From Bacillus pseudomycoides (GTDB lineage: Bacteria > Bacillota > Bacilli > Bacillales > Bacillaceae_G), in contig NZ_CP064266.1 of assembly GCF_022811845.1 (NCBI RefSeq), positions 4,464,001-4,528,000 of the forward strand: a stretch of 64,000 bases of DNA. Reading direction: 5' to 3'. A model generated the notes under the pieces. That model ran no database searches. It saw only the letters and a program-made list of their open reading frames with translations, and had not been told where the DNA came from. This document shows positions 44,152-52,703 of the stretch, in pieces. A program made the position numbers and the translations under genes. The stretch's first letter is position 1, and each line of letters begins with the position of its first letter.

Positions 44152-45331
44152 GCCCTAACCTACTTTCTATTTTTCTTGATGCGACTTGACTTTTCATATA
44201 TGTGATATATAGAAGTGCAATAATTGCCATTATTATCATAACCGCTATAAAAAAGCTTGTATACTGTATTTTCTCTATAAATATGCCTCCTAATACAGGA
44301 CCCATAATACTTCCTATACTAAAGGCAATTCCGGATAATATATTCCCTGCTGGCAGTAAGTGTCTTGGTAATAAATCCGTCATAAAGCCAAGCCCTAAGG
44401 AGAAACATGAACCAATCACCATACCCGCTAAGAGCATGCACCCAAATACAATCCAATAATACCCGTCAAACACCGCAGCAAGTAAGAAAACGATTGTACT
44501 GATGCTGAATGTCCACGTTAAAATGCGATCTCTTCCATATTTATCACTTAATATACCAAGTGGAATTTGTGTAATAATTCCCCCGATTGCAAATGCGGGT
44601 AATAAGAAGGATACATCAGAAACAGACCAACCTTTTCGAAGTGCATATACTGGCAAATTACTATTCAGCATTGCTTCTAGCGCACCGTATGCTAAAGGTC
44701 CAATAAGTGCAATCCACGCAAGAATAAATACTTGTTTATAACGAGAAAGCGATGATTCATTTTCTTTCCCTGTTTCATCTTGAGCTGGAAAAGCATTTTT
44801 AGTTGGAAGTAATAGCAACCACCCTATTAAGCAAAGAATAGTGGATACAATAAATGGAGTTGCAAGTCCATACTGAACAGTACTCGCTAAGTATGGTCCT
44901 ACTGCAAAACCGATACCAAAAAACACTCCATATATAGATACTTGTCTTCCAACTTTACTTGGATCAGATGTCGTTGTAATCCACGTTTGCGTTCCAACAT
45001 GTAACATATGATCCCCTATTCCTACTAGAAAGCGAAGTAAAAACCATATCCAGAATGAAAATGTTTGTGTAAAAAAGAATAATGAAATAATAACGAGAAA
45101 TCCACCGATTACGATAATTGGCTTCATTCCAAACCGCTGCATCGGTTTTTCAAGCCATGGCGAAATAAATAATATTCCAATATATAACGCAGTTGCATGG
45201 ATTCCATTAATACTAGAACGAATTCCTTCTTGTTCAAAAATCATTGCGATAGCTGGTAGAAGCATCCCTTGCGACAGACCAGAAATCGCAACAATTCCAA
45301 CCATAATCCAAAATGTAAACCGTGTTGACAT
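44135..45331 (-). CDS. MFS transporter
   Basis: A 398-residue drug-efflux type MFS protein with 12 predicted helices. LEKPMQRFGMKPIIVIGGFL follows helix 2 and GILSDKYGRDRILTW follows helix 8 (two motif A copies). The start at 45331 (MSTRFTF) is preferred over 45367 because AGGGAGAG lies 7 bp before it, inside the longer frame. It is translationally coupled to the NETI gene. A shortened bcr1-like repeat overlaps its promoter region. The substrate is unknown. Confidence 0.85.
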   Translation of the reverse strand: MSTRFTFWIMVGIVAISGLSQGMLLPAIAMIFEQEGIRSSINGIHATALYIGILFISPWLEKPMQRFGMKPIIVIGGFLVIISLFFFTQTFSFWIWFLLRFLVGIGDHMLHVGTQTWITTTSDPSKVGRQVSIYGVFFGIGFAVGPYLASTVQYGLATPFIVSTILCLIGWLLLLPTKNAFPAQDETGKENESSLSRYKQVFILAWIALIGPLAYGALEAMLNSNLPVYALRKGWSVSDVSFLLPAFAIGGIITQIPLGILSDKYGRDRILTWTFSISTIVFLLAAVFDGYYWIVFGCMLLAGMVIGSCFSLGLGFMTDLLPRHLLPAGNILSGIAFSIGSIMGPVLGGIFIEKIQYTSFFIAVMIIMAIIALLYITYMKSQVASRKIESRLGHDKTT

Positions 45332-45368
45332 CTTCTTCTCTCCCTTTTCAAGCTCACCAATTTTCATT

Positions 45369-45460
45369 ATAAAGTGAAACTTTAATCAATGGGAGATTTT
45401 TTTATTCCCCATCGATGATCCTCACCCATCAATCAGGTTGTCCGTTAATAACGAGATAAA
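45369..45460. repeat. internally deleted bcr1-like repeat (92 bp)
   Basis: It has the same ATAAAGTGAAACTTTAATCA left end and the CGTTAATnnCGnGATAAA right end as the 155-bp element at 24462, and the first hairpin (CAATGGGAG/CCCCATCG), but the second hairpin is lost. It lies upstream of the MFS gene. Confidence 0.6.
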
Positions 45461-45489
45461 CTATTTTCTAGATTAGGTGTATGAATATA

Positions 45490-45523
45490 AAAAGGAGTTA
45501 GAAGATTTCTCTTCTAACCCTTT
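45490..45523 (-). terminator. intrinsic terminator
   Basis: AAAGGAGTTAGAAGA pairs with TCTTCTAACCCTTT across a TTTC loop. On the minus strand a T-run follows. It ends the small gene at 45522. Confidence 0.8.
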
Positions 45524-45776
45524 ATCCATCCCAAACTTGCGCTTTTACAATATGATTAAAATGTTTAAAGAAAGGACTTCCATATAAAATAGGCCCGTAA
45601 GAAAAATGATGCACAGGAGCACTTGGTATATACTGCACTTGCTGGTATGGAGCAATAGGTAATTTAAAAGATTGCGTATAAATAGGATGGATAAATACTT
45701 TTGTATAAGAATGGCTACTAGATGGTGAGTGAAATATAAGAGAAGGCTCATGTATTCTTTGTACAAAAACATTCAT
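45522..45776 (-). CDS. small His/Pro/Tyr-rich protein
   Basis: An 84-residue protein from ATG 45776, preceded by AAAGGAGGGG. It is rich in His, Pro, Ser and Tyr (SPSSSHSYTKVFIHPIY, then PYQQVQYIPSAPVHHF) with no signal peptide. The composition recalls spore-coat-associated peptides, but this is only a resemblance. It lies upstream of a terminator and stands as a single gene. Confidence 0.65.
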   Translation of the reverse strand: MNVFVQRIHEPSLIFHSPSSSHSYTKVFIHPIYTQSFKLPIAPYQQVQYIPSAPVHHFSYGPILYGSPFFKHFNHIVKAQVWDG

Positions 45777-45835
45777 TGCAGACCCCTCCTTTAGATACAA
45801 TTAGTATATGTAATAGTTGCATCTTTTGGAGTGTA

Positions 45836-46735
45836 CTATTTCCCTAACCAATCTGTAACTTGCTTCGTAAACACAGCTAAACAATCAATAAATGGCGAAT
45901 GCCCACAATCCTCTAATATGACTAACTCAGCATTCGGAAGATGTTTTGCTAATTCTTCTCCAACCACTTGTGGAACCACATAATCACGATCTCCTTGTAA
46001 AACGAGTGTCGGCATTTTCAAACGATGAATATGCCCATTTCCAGGTACAACTCCATTATGTTCATCTGAAATATTAAATGTAATTAAAGCGTAATTTACG
46101 TCTACAAAATTACGCTGCGTTAACATATCATCTAAATATTTCTCATAGCGCTCTGGCTCTGGTTTATTGTGTGTATAAATCAATAAATCCCAGACTGTTC
46201 GATAATATAGCTTGTTCATATTTTTAATCGCATCTAGTACAGGGGCAATTTGAACTGGATCTTGTGCAATTTCTTCTTTTGTTTTTAATAAAGTGGATGC
46301 AATCGGTTGACCATTTATATCTTTTTTGAAAATAGGATATCCTTTCATACCAACTGCCTCAACCAAAATCAATTTCTCTACAAATTCCGGATGACAAGCT
46401 GCAAATTCCATTGCAACACCACCACCCATTGACCAGCCCATCAATGAAAACTTTTTTAGTTGCAATTCATCTATAAATAACTTTACATCATCTGCAAAGT
46501 CTTGCAACGAATCTATTGGCTTATAGTATGTCGATTTTCCAAATCCTCTTAAATCAATCGCGTAAATATGATATTCCTCTTGTAACTGCTCAATGAATAA
46601 ATCCCAATGCTGTGAGGATGTCATATTTCCATGAATAAGTACAAGTATTTCTTTACTTTCCCTTCCAACCTCTTGGTATGCAATCGTTTCTCCATTTGAT
46701 AGTGACGCAAACTCCATCGTTGCAGGCTTAATCAT
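45836..46735 (-). CDS. phaZ: intracellular PHB depolymerase
   Basis: A 299-residue alpha/beta hydrolase closely resembling the B. thuringiensis intracellular short-chain-length PHA depolymerase PhaZ. The lipase-like box GWSMGG places the nucleophile at Ser102. LVLQGDRDYVV carries the acid and LEDCGHSPF the histidine. It releases 3-hydroxybutyrate from amorphous PHB granules in the cytoplasm. There is no signal peptide. A terminator-free gap separates it from the small gene downstream. A divergent marR gene starts about 190 bp upstream. Confidence 0.88.
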   Translation of the reverse strand: MIKPATMEFASLSNGETIAYQEVGRESKEILVLIHGNMTSSQHWDLFIEQLQEEYHIYAIDLRGFGKSTYYKPIDSLQDFADDVKLFIDELQLKKFSLMGWSMGGGVAMEFAACHPEFVEKLILVEAVGMKGYPIFKKDINGQPIASTLLKTKEEIAQDPVQIAPVLDAIKNMNKLYYRTVWDLLIYTHNKPEPERYEKYLDDMLTQRNFVDVNYALITFNISDEHNGVVPGNGHIHRLKMPTLVLQGDRDYVVPQVVGEELAKHLPNAELVILEDCGHSPFIDCLAVFTKQVTDWLGK

Positions 46736-46924
46736 TATATGCCCCCCATTTCATTTTTAATAAAAAGAAAATTCTAAACTTAAATTCAGCATACCATACA
46801 GAATATATGTTCTCAATAGGAAATCTATACGAAATTTTCACATAAAACAACATGTCTATTACTAGACAATCCTAGTAAAAGGGTATATAGTTAGCTAGGT
46901 AACTAATTTGAAAGGATTACAAAA

Positions 46925-47344
46925 ATGGACGAAAAACAGCACTTTTTTCACATTGTCAGTCAAACTTCTCGAAAGTTTACTAAGAAATTTAATGAACGTG
47001 TATCACCAACAGGTTTATTTAGTGCTCAATGGGCTGTCATTTTCCGCATCAATCAAACCGGTCCTTGTACACAAACTGAGTTATGTCAATATTTAAATGT
47101 TGAATCTCCAACAATGACTCGTACATTAACACGTATGGAAACAATGGGATGGATTATTCGAACGGAAGGAAAAGATCGCCGTGAAAAGCTGATTTCATTA
47201 TCAGAAACAGCATTAGAAATGATTCCCGTATGGCAAGAAGAAGTTGATACTTTCGAAGAAAAAGCGTTGCAGGATATTAATGAAGATGAATTGCAACGAG
47301 CATTTCAAGTACTACAAACCATTATTAAAAATCTAGATGATTAA
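46925..47344 (+). CDS. MarR-family regulator (YwoH-like)
   Basis: A 139-residue winged-helix regulator. The helix-turn-helix reads TQTELCQYLNVESPTMTRTLTRME, followed by a wing with EGKDRREKLISL. It is followed after 14 bp by an MFS gene, the same order as B. subtilis ywoH-ywoG, so it probably controls that exporter and itself. A GAAAGGATTAC site precedes the ATG. Upstream of it, TAGTTAGCTAGGTAACTA (46888-46905) is an imperfect palindrome that could be its operator. Confidence 0.88.
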   Translation: MDEKQHFFHIVSQTSRKFTKKFNERVSPTGLFSAQWAVIFRINQTGPCTQTELCQYLNVESPTMTRTLTRMETMGWIIRTEGKDRREKLISLSETALEMIPVWQEEVDTFEEKALQDINEDELQRAFQVLQTIIKNLDD

Positions 47345-47358
47345 TTGGAGGGATGACG

Positions 47359-48558
47359 ATGCAAAGTGAGAAACTTTGGACGAAGGACTTCCTTGGAACT
47401 TGTTTTAGTAGTCTGTTTCTCTTTTTAACGTTTTACATGCTTATGACCACCCTGCCCGTCTATGTAATAGACGGATTGAAAGGAAAACCAGAAGAAATTG
47501 GTTTAGTCGCAACAGTATTCCTTATTTCTTCTGTCCTATGCCGTCCGTTTACCGGGAAGTGGCTTGATGATTTAGGAAGAAAGAAAATCTTATTTATTTC
47601 TCTTTCATTATTTTTAGCTGCTACCGTCATGTATTTCGGTGCACAAAGTTTATTTTTATTACTTGCTCTTCGCTTCCTTCACGGGATTGGATTTGGAATG
47701 GCAACAACAGCTACAGGTACAATTGTAACAGATGTCGCACCGCCCCATCGCCGCGGTGAAGCACTTGCCTATTTTGGTGTATTTATGAGCCTGCCGATGG
47801 TAATCGGTCCTTTTTTAGGTTTAACAATTATTTCGCACTTTTCATTTACTATTCTATTTATCGTTTGTTCTGTATTTTCATTACTAGCATTTCTATTAGG
47901 TTTACTTGTAAATATTCCACATGAAAAGCCAGTAAGTAAACAAAAACGTGAACGAATGAAATGGAAAGATTTAATTGAACCTTCTTCAGTTCCAATTGCA
48001 CTAACCGGCTTTGTTTTAGCATTTTCTTATAGTGGCATTTTATCTTTTATTCCTATTTATGCAAAAGAAATTGGTTTAGGGGAAGTTGCAAGTTACTTCT
48101 TTATCGTGTATGCGCTTGTAGTTGTACTTTCTCGTCCATTTACAGGAAAGATATTTGATCGTTTCGGTGAAAATGTACTTGTTTATCCTTCGATTATTAT
48201 TTTTACAATTGGAATGTTCATCTTAAGTCAAGCACAAACGTCATTTTGGTTCCTTGGTGCAGGTGTATTAATTGGTTTAGGCTATGGAACATTAATTCCA
48301 AGTTTCCAGACCATTGCTATTTCTGCGGCACCAAATCATCGCCGCGGTTCAGCAACAGCTACTTATTTCTCATTCTTTGATAGCGGTATTGGGTTTGGTT
48401 CTTTCATATTAGGTATCGTCGCTGCAAAATCAAGTTATCATAATATGTATTTCATTGCTGCCATTATCGTTGCATTTACATTACTTATCTATTACTTCCT
48501 ACATGGCAGAAAACAAAAATTCAAAAAGCAACATACAGATGGAAAATTATCAGCTTAA
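47359..48558 (+). CDS. MFS transporter (YwoG-like)
   Basis: A 399-residue MFS exporter with 12 predicted helices. Motif A reads GKWLDDLGRKKI, the motif C-like region FLHGIGFGMATTATGT, and the second half copy GKIFDRFGEN. The start at 47359 is chosen because GGAGGG lies 6 bp upstream; an ATG at 47353 is too close. It is co-transcribed with the marR gene. It resembles the first gene of the window (68-1198). The substrate is unknown. Confidence 0.9.
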   Translation: MQSEKLWTKDFLGTCFSSLFLFLTFYMLMTTLPVYVIDGLKGKPEEIGLVATVFLISSVLCRPFTGKWLDDLGRKKILFISLSLFLAATVMYFGAQSLFLLLALRFLHGIGFGMATTATGTIVTDVAPPHRRGEALAYFGVFMSLPMVIGPFLGLTIISHFSFTILFIVCSVFSLLAFLLGLLVNIPHEKPVSKQKRERMKWKDLIEPSSVPIALTGFVLAFSYSGILSFIPIYAKEIGLGEVASYFFIVYALVVVLSRPFTGKIFDRFGENVLVYPSIIIFTIGMFILSQAQTSFWFLGAGVLIGLGYGTLIPSFQTIAISAAPNHRRGSATATYFSFFDSGIGFGSFILGIVAAKSSYHNMYFIAAIIVAFTLLIYYFLHGRKQKFKKQHTDGKLSA

Positions 48559-48658
48559 TGTTAATAAGGAAAGTAAACTCCTCTGTTTACTTTCCTTATT
48601 TTGTATTTCTAAGAAAACGAGCGTATACTTACTGTAGAAATAACAAGGAGGTACATAG

Positions 48659-49921
48659 ATGAACTTTAAAAAATCTCCCCTTTTATTAATCATACTTACA
48701 CTATTATTTATCGTAACTGGGCTTGGATTTGCATTTTTTAAACAACATAAAATCTCTCCTTCTAAAGAGAACGTGACAAAGGAAAATTGGTTGCAAGATC
48801 CTTATTTACGCTGGTCATACACACATATGAAGGAACTAGCATTAACAAGTGAAGTGAAAAACAACCCTACGCAAGTAGCAACATTCCCTACTGCATTACA
48901 AAACTTAGATGATTTTTCTGTTCAAAAAGAAAATGGAGGAAATATTCCTCTAAAGAAACTATTAGATGAGAATAAAACAGATGCATTTGTCGTCGTGCAT
49001 AACGACAATCTTGTTTATGAACAATATTTCAATGGCTATAAACAAAATGAACCGCATGGAATGGCTTCTTTAGCAAAAGTATTTACTGGTGCACTTATAC
49101 AATCATTAGTCGAAGAAGGACTTATCAATGTACATACAACTGCCGAAACATACGTGAAAGAATTACGAAATACCCCATTTGGAAAAGCAACGATTCAGCA
49201 ATTAATGGACATGCAAGTTTCTGCTGAATACCCTACACATGGATTTATGCAGCAAGGATTAGAAAATCAAGATGCGCAATTATATTTAGCTAGTAATATT
49301 CTTCCTCGAGGTAACAGCTATGACGGTCCCATGAAAATTTACGATATGTTACAAGAAGCTAAAGAAATAGCACCACCTGGAACACAGTTTTCTTATAATA
49401 ACGGTTCCTCTGAATCACTCGGCTGGATTATACGGACTGTTACTGGAAAATCATTAACCGAAAATGTAAGTGAACGAATCTGGTCCAAAATAGGCATGGA
49501 AGAAAGTGCGTATTATGTTACGGATGAAACAGGAGTTGAACAAGCAAGCGCCGGTTTGAATGCGACTGCAAGAGATATGGCTAGATTTGGGCAATTGATT
49601 TTACATAACGGTCGCTATCATGACGTGCAAGTTCTCCCTTCCTCTATTTCGGAAAGTGTAAAGAGCGTACAAGAAGGCGAATTAGCAATCGGACAAGGTG
49701 CACCTATTTCTTATCATAATCAATGGTGGATTCCTCATAACGAACAGGGCGCTTTTGAAGTGTTAGGAAGTTACGGACAATGCCTTTATATCGATCCAAA
49801 AGCAAATATGGTGATTGTACATTTTTCATCAAATGCAAATCCGAGCAATGATGTTCATGCTACTTATTCCAATATGTATGTACAGATTGCAAAACATTTA
49901 GAAAAGCTTTCACACGAGTGA
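48659..49921 (+). CDS. serine hydrolase, beta-lactamase/DD-peptidase fold
   Basis: A 420-residue protein with an N-terminal signal-anchor (LLLIILTLLFIVTGLGFAFF), so the catalytic domain faces outside. The class C beta-lactamase-like fold is shown by SLAK (SxxK nucleophile motif) in GMASLAKVFTGAL and YNN in FSYNNGSSES. A late GSYGQCLYIDP segment takes the place of the KTG box. It may be an esterase, amidase or 6-aminohexanoate-dimer-hydrolase-like enzyme; a true beta-lactamase is unlikely. AAGGAGG stands before the ATG. A terminator overlaps its end. Confidence 0.85.
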   Translation: MNFKKSPLLLIILTLLFIVTGLGFAFFKQHKISPSKENVTKENWLQDPYLRWSYTHMKELALTSEVKNNPTQVATFPTALQNLDDFSVQKENGGNIPLKKLLDENKTDAFVVVHNDNLVYEQYFNGYKQNEPHGMASLAKVFTGALIQSLVEEGLINVHTTAETYVKELRNTPFGKATIQQLMDMQVSAEYPTHGFMQQGLENQDAQLYLASNILPRGNSYDGPMKIYDMLQEAKEIAPPGTQFSYNNGSSESLGWIIRTVTGKSLTENVSERIWSKIGMEESAYYVTDETGVEQASAGLNATARDMARFGQLILHNGRYHDVQVLPSSISESVKSVQEGELAIGQGAPISYHNQWWIPHNEQGAFEVLGSYGQCLYIDPKANMVIVHFSSNANPSNDVHATYSNMYVQIAKHLEKLSHE

Positions 49922-49931
49922 AAGCTTTTCT
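49903..49931 (+). terminator. terminator of the serine hydrolase gene
   Basis: GAAAAGCTTTC pairs with GAAAGCTTTTC around CACACGAGT, overlapping the stop codon. Confidence 0.75.
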
Positions 49932-50091
49932 GTATTCGTTATTCATCTGAATTTTCAGTTTAATAACAGTTATTTCTTACAGCAAATATGTAAAAAAGAA
50001 ATTACGGGTTTAGTTATCGGTTTATAGTTCTTTTCATCTAAATTTAAACTTACAAAAAAGCTAGTTTTATACTAGATTTTTTACATAATAA

Positions 50092-50457
50092 CTATGAAGA
50101 TAAGGAACTATTTTCTATACATCTTATTACATCCCCCCATTCCTCATAGGAAAGATTTAATCTTCTATACGCAAATAACATTGTACAAACATTTTCAATC
50201 ATCGAAGGGTTTTCTCGGAAAAAATCCCATCTCAAAACTTTAGGCAATTCGTACATCTTATACTCTTTACTTTCCTTAATAATCCCCTCAACTTCCCGTT
50301 CACAAATTCCCCTTACTAAATAATCCGCTCTTAATTCCTGGTATACCTTTTCAAACGCTTCATTATGATGTTTCAATTGAAGTAAACAAACGATATACGT
50401 ACGAAATAAATCATCATTTCGATTACAACACTTCATTATCTTTTCTACTTCACTCAT
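50092..50457 (-). CDS. hypothetical protein
   Basis: A 121-residue helical protein with several cysteines (KIMKCCNRNDDLF). It has no family I recognise. Its start overlaps the end of a decayed quinone-reductase frame by 8 bp, so the deletion that truncated that gene may have brought it here. A signal peptide is absent. The middle (FFRENPSMIENVCTMLFAYRRLNLSYEEWG) might suit an immunity or helper protein, but nothing shows this. Confidence 0.5.
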   Translation of the reverse strand: MSEVEKIMKCCNRNDDLFRTYIVCLLQLKHHNEAFEKVYQELRADYLVRGICEREVEGIIKESKEYKMYELPKVLRWDFFRENPSMIENVCTMLFAYRRLNLSYEEWGDVIRCIENSSLSS

Positions 50458-50680
50458 AATTTTTTAGCCTTTTCTTGTATTTCACTGTCTCTTCTTCATA
50501 TACTAAATCACGCCTTCTCTTATTTTCATTACAAATAAGCACTGGATTAAATTGTTCCTTATAAAGGTCGTGCAATGTAACAGAATGATGCATTTCTTGA
50601 AGTCCTTTTTGCACATTTTCTTAAATGGATGCATTGAAACTAGATGGATTGGGATGTGCATATATGATGAATACATTCAT
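50450..50680 (-). pseudogene. NAD(P)H-quinone reductase (flavodoxin fold), broken
   Basis: From ATG 50680 (AAGGAAGGGAG upstream) the frame reads MNVFIIYAHPNPSSFNASI, then TAA at codon 20. It continues in frame with ENVQKGLQEMHHSVTLHDLY and FNPVLICNENKRRRDL to a stop at 50450. The start is that of KefF/YwrO/MdaB-type quinone reductases (IYAHPNPSSFN is the FMN-phosphate loop). About 120 C-terminal residues are missing, so it carries both a nonsense change and a deletion. Confidence 0.75.
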
Positions 50681-50779
50681 CTCCAAACAACTCCCTTCCT
50701 TAAATTCCCTTTTGACTCCCAACGGTTTGCATGATATTCTAATACATGTCAAGTAGCAAGCCTACATGACATAACAACT

Positions 50780-50910
50780 GACACCTACTCGGCGAAGGTG
50801 TCTCTTTTCGTTTTTAGCCGAATGAAATGCCTCTTTCAGGGCATATTCAACTTTTGACACTACACACTCAACACCATTCCCTTGTATCAGGCTGCTTTAG
50901 CAGTCTTTTA
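50780..50910 (+). other. structured intergenic block of three stem-loops
   Basis: GACACC/GGTGTC (50780-50802), ATGCCT/AGGGCAT (50827-50844) and GGCTGC/GCAGTC followed by TTTT (50890-50909) lie in a 280-bp gene-free stretch. TCGGC/GCCGA (50789-50821) gives an alternative pairing with the first. It may be a small RNA ending in a terminator, or an IS remnant. Confidence 0.35.
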
Positions 50911-50964
50911 CTCTACATACTCCTTTTAATTTTCAGATAAATTATAACATAAAAAAAAGAGAGA

Positions 50965-51222
50965 CTAGCTCCCTTTTCGCGCCTTATAATATACCCCTTT
51001 TTCAGCATAGAGATATTCTTCATCAGCTAAAGTAATTTTCCCATCCAGTTTCAATTCGTCTAATAGCCTTGATAAATAAAATTGGTGTAACATTTTTTTC
51101 GTGAATTTTCCTTCATGATGCGAAACGATATGTTCTTGAATATCTAATAATGATATTGGTTTATCTTGCTCCATCATATATTCATATACTGCATTACGCA
51201 GCTTTACGTATTTTTCAAGTGT
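50965..51222 (-). CDS. small protein under SAM riboswitch
   Basis: About 85 residues from GTG 51222, with AGAAAGGGG 12 bp upstream; the longer frame from TTG 51279 begins inside the riboswitch terminator tail. The sequence (KLRNAVYEYMMEQDKPISLLDIQEHIV, then FYLSRLLDELKLDGKITLADEEYLYAE) looks like a winged-helix-type fold. It could be a regulator. I do not recognise the family with confidence. It lies directly behind an S-box, so its expression should rise when SAM is low. That is unusual because no methionine gene follows. Confidence 0.6.
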   Translation of the reverse strand, partial: TLEKYVKLRNAVYEYMMEQDKPISLLDIQEHIVSHHEGKFTKKMLHQFYLSRLLDELKLDGKITLADEEYLYAEKGVYYKARKGS

Positions 51223-51280
51223 CACAGTACAATTGCAACCCCTTTCTTCTTGTTGTTTTTGGAATCGGTTTTTTTGCAAT

Positions 51281-51417
51281 AAAAAAACCTCTTCGATAAG
51301 AAGAAGTTACATATATCTTCACCTTATCTCCCAGAACAAATATGTTCTGCTGGAATTAGCACCTGCATCGCGGTTGCTGGGTTTCATCGGGCCAGTCCCT
51401 CCACCTCTCTGGATAAG
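51281..51417 (-). promoter_or_regulatory. SAM-I (S-box) riboswitch with terminator
   Basis: Minus strand, 51417 to 51323: P1 (CTTATCC/GGAGATAAG), AGAGAGGTGGAGGGACTGGC, CCGATGAAACCCAGCAACC and GCAGGTGCTAATTCCAGCAG are all canonical S-box blocks. The expression platform is an intrinsic terminator (AACTTCTTC, TTAT, GAAGAGGTT plus seven T, 51281-51309). High SAM should stop transcription before the gene at 51222. Confidence 0.95.
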
Positions 51418-51541
51418 AAAATATTCACTTTATATCTTACTATAGTCACTTTTATTATAATTGTCAAACAACATACAATAAGTTATATTTTCTTTCCTAA
51501 CGCCCATACTAAAATTATATGTACAAAAGGAGGAATTTATG

Positions 51542-51733
51542 ATGAAAAAAAATGCTCGTGGATATGTTCAAGATTCGTTCCATTCGCTCCAAGAGGCAAA
51601 AAATTGTTTGGAGCAGGCATTACAAACCGTTGAAAAAAGCGATAATCGTGAGCGAATCGAACACTCGTTACAAGCTGTGGAAGACGCATTACAAAAATGT
51701 GATCACACGGTTCATATTTTAGAACAAGAATGA
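51542..51733 (+). CDS. small coiled-coil protein
   Basis: A 63-residue, strongly helical acidic protein (SLQEAKNCLEQALQTVEKS, then HSLQAVEDALQKCDHTV). AAAGGAGG precedes the two consecutive ATG codons. It resembles the small DUF2524/YtzC-type Bacillus proteins, without certainty. It is convergent with the ywiC gene, with a shared terminator between them. Confidence 0.6.
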   Translation: MKKNARGYVQDSFHSLQEAKNCLEQALQTVEKSDNRERIEHSLQAVEDALQKCDHTVHILEQE

Positions 51734-51766
51734 ATATTGCCCATCTCTTTACTAGATGGGCAATAT
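51734..51766. terminator. bidirectional terminator
   Basis: ATATTGCCCATCT (51734-51746) is perfectly complementary to 51754-51766, lying between two convergent genes. Confidence 0.8.
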
Positions 51767-51767
51767 C

Positions 51768-52490
51768 TCAAATGGCATACTCCAATAGTATTGCCGTCAC
51801 AATTAAAAAATATACAGAATTCACTATTTCTAAAACTCCTACTTTTAATATAGATATTTTTTTACCATACAATACGATTGCACGAACTAAGCTCGGTATA
51901 AACACAAGGGAAATCCATGGATTCACTACATAAGAGGCAATAATTAGGAAAGTATGATACCCCCATGAGACGTAGCGATAAGTAGGATTGTTCTTTTCAC
52001 GTATCATCGTTTTCACATAAAATGTACTACCTAAAAAATATAGAAAGGAAATACCTGCAATTCCATAAGCTATTCCATCCACTGTTTTCATCGAAAAATA
52101 ATAACTAATCAAACCACCTATACAAAAAACAAGTATTGCACAAATATCATTTACTAATGCTCGTTCCTTTTTTTGACGCGCAAAATATATATTTACGATA
52201 AATAGCGGGATCATTGCGAGTGCGAATAAAAGAATTTTCCATTCATATAGTAAGGGTACGATGCCGAAAACACATGCCATGATAAAATAAATAATTGCGG
52301 AATGTAAAAACTCTTTCTTTCGCGTTTGCTTTATGTACATTAAAAATGGATACGTCGCTAAATAGATACATAACCAAGCAATCAAGAGCGGAATATGATA
52401 TAAAGTAGGTTTACCAAGTAGAACACTAAGCAAAAAAGGAATTAGTAACATTCCCCATGCACCATGCTGCTTTGGAACAATTAGTTTCAT
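51768..52490 (-). CDS. ywiC: YwiC-like membrane protein
   Basis: A 240-residue integral membrane protein with about seven helices. It begins with the family signature KLIVPKQHGAWGMLLIPFL and continues with YLATYPFLMYIKQTRKKEF, as in B. subtilis YwiC. The function is unknown. The gene is monocistronic, starting just past a short intergenic region next to the convergent terminator of the ECF operon. Confidence 0.88.
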   Translation of the reverse strand: MKLIVPKQHGAWGMLLIPFLLSVLLGKPTLYHIPLLIAWLCIYLATYPFLMYIKQTRKKEFLHSAIIYFIMACVFGIVPLLYEWKILLFALAMIPLFIVNIYFARQKKERALVNDICAILVFCIGGLISYYFSMKTVDGIAYGIAGISFLYFLGSTFYVKTMIREKNNPTYRYVSWGYHTFLIIASYVVNPWISLVFIPSLVRAIVLYGKKISILKVGVLEIVNSVYFLIVTAILLEYAI

Positions 52491-52602
52491 GAATGCGGCA
52501 TCTCCTCTTTAAAATTTTTTCTCATTTACTATTATATAAAAAATCTCATATAAGAACTGAAATATATTACATCAATTTCTTGACACTTTTCTCAATATAT
52601 TG

Positions 52603-52638
52603 CGTAAAAAAATGCTTCTCACCAATGGTAAGAAGCAT
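52603..52638 (-). terminator. terminator of the ECF transporter operon
   Basis: ATGCTTCTCACC (52612-52623) pairs with GGTAAGAAGCAT (52627-52638). Seven T follow on the minus strand (52605-52611). Confidence 0.85.
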
Positions 52639-52703
52639 GAAAGAGGCAAACGAATATGTAAGTCGCGACCCTACCTTATATCCTTATGCTTTGTCATATA
52701 TGA

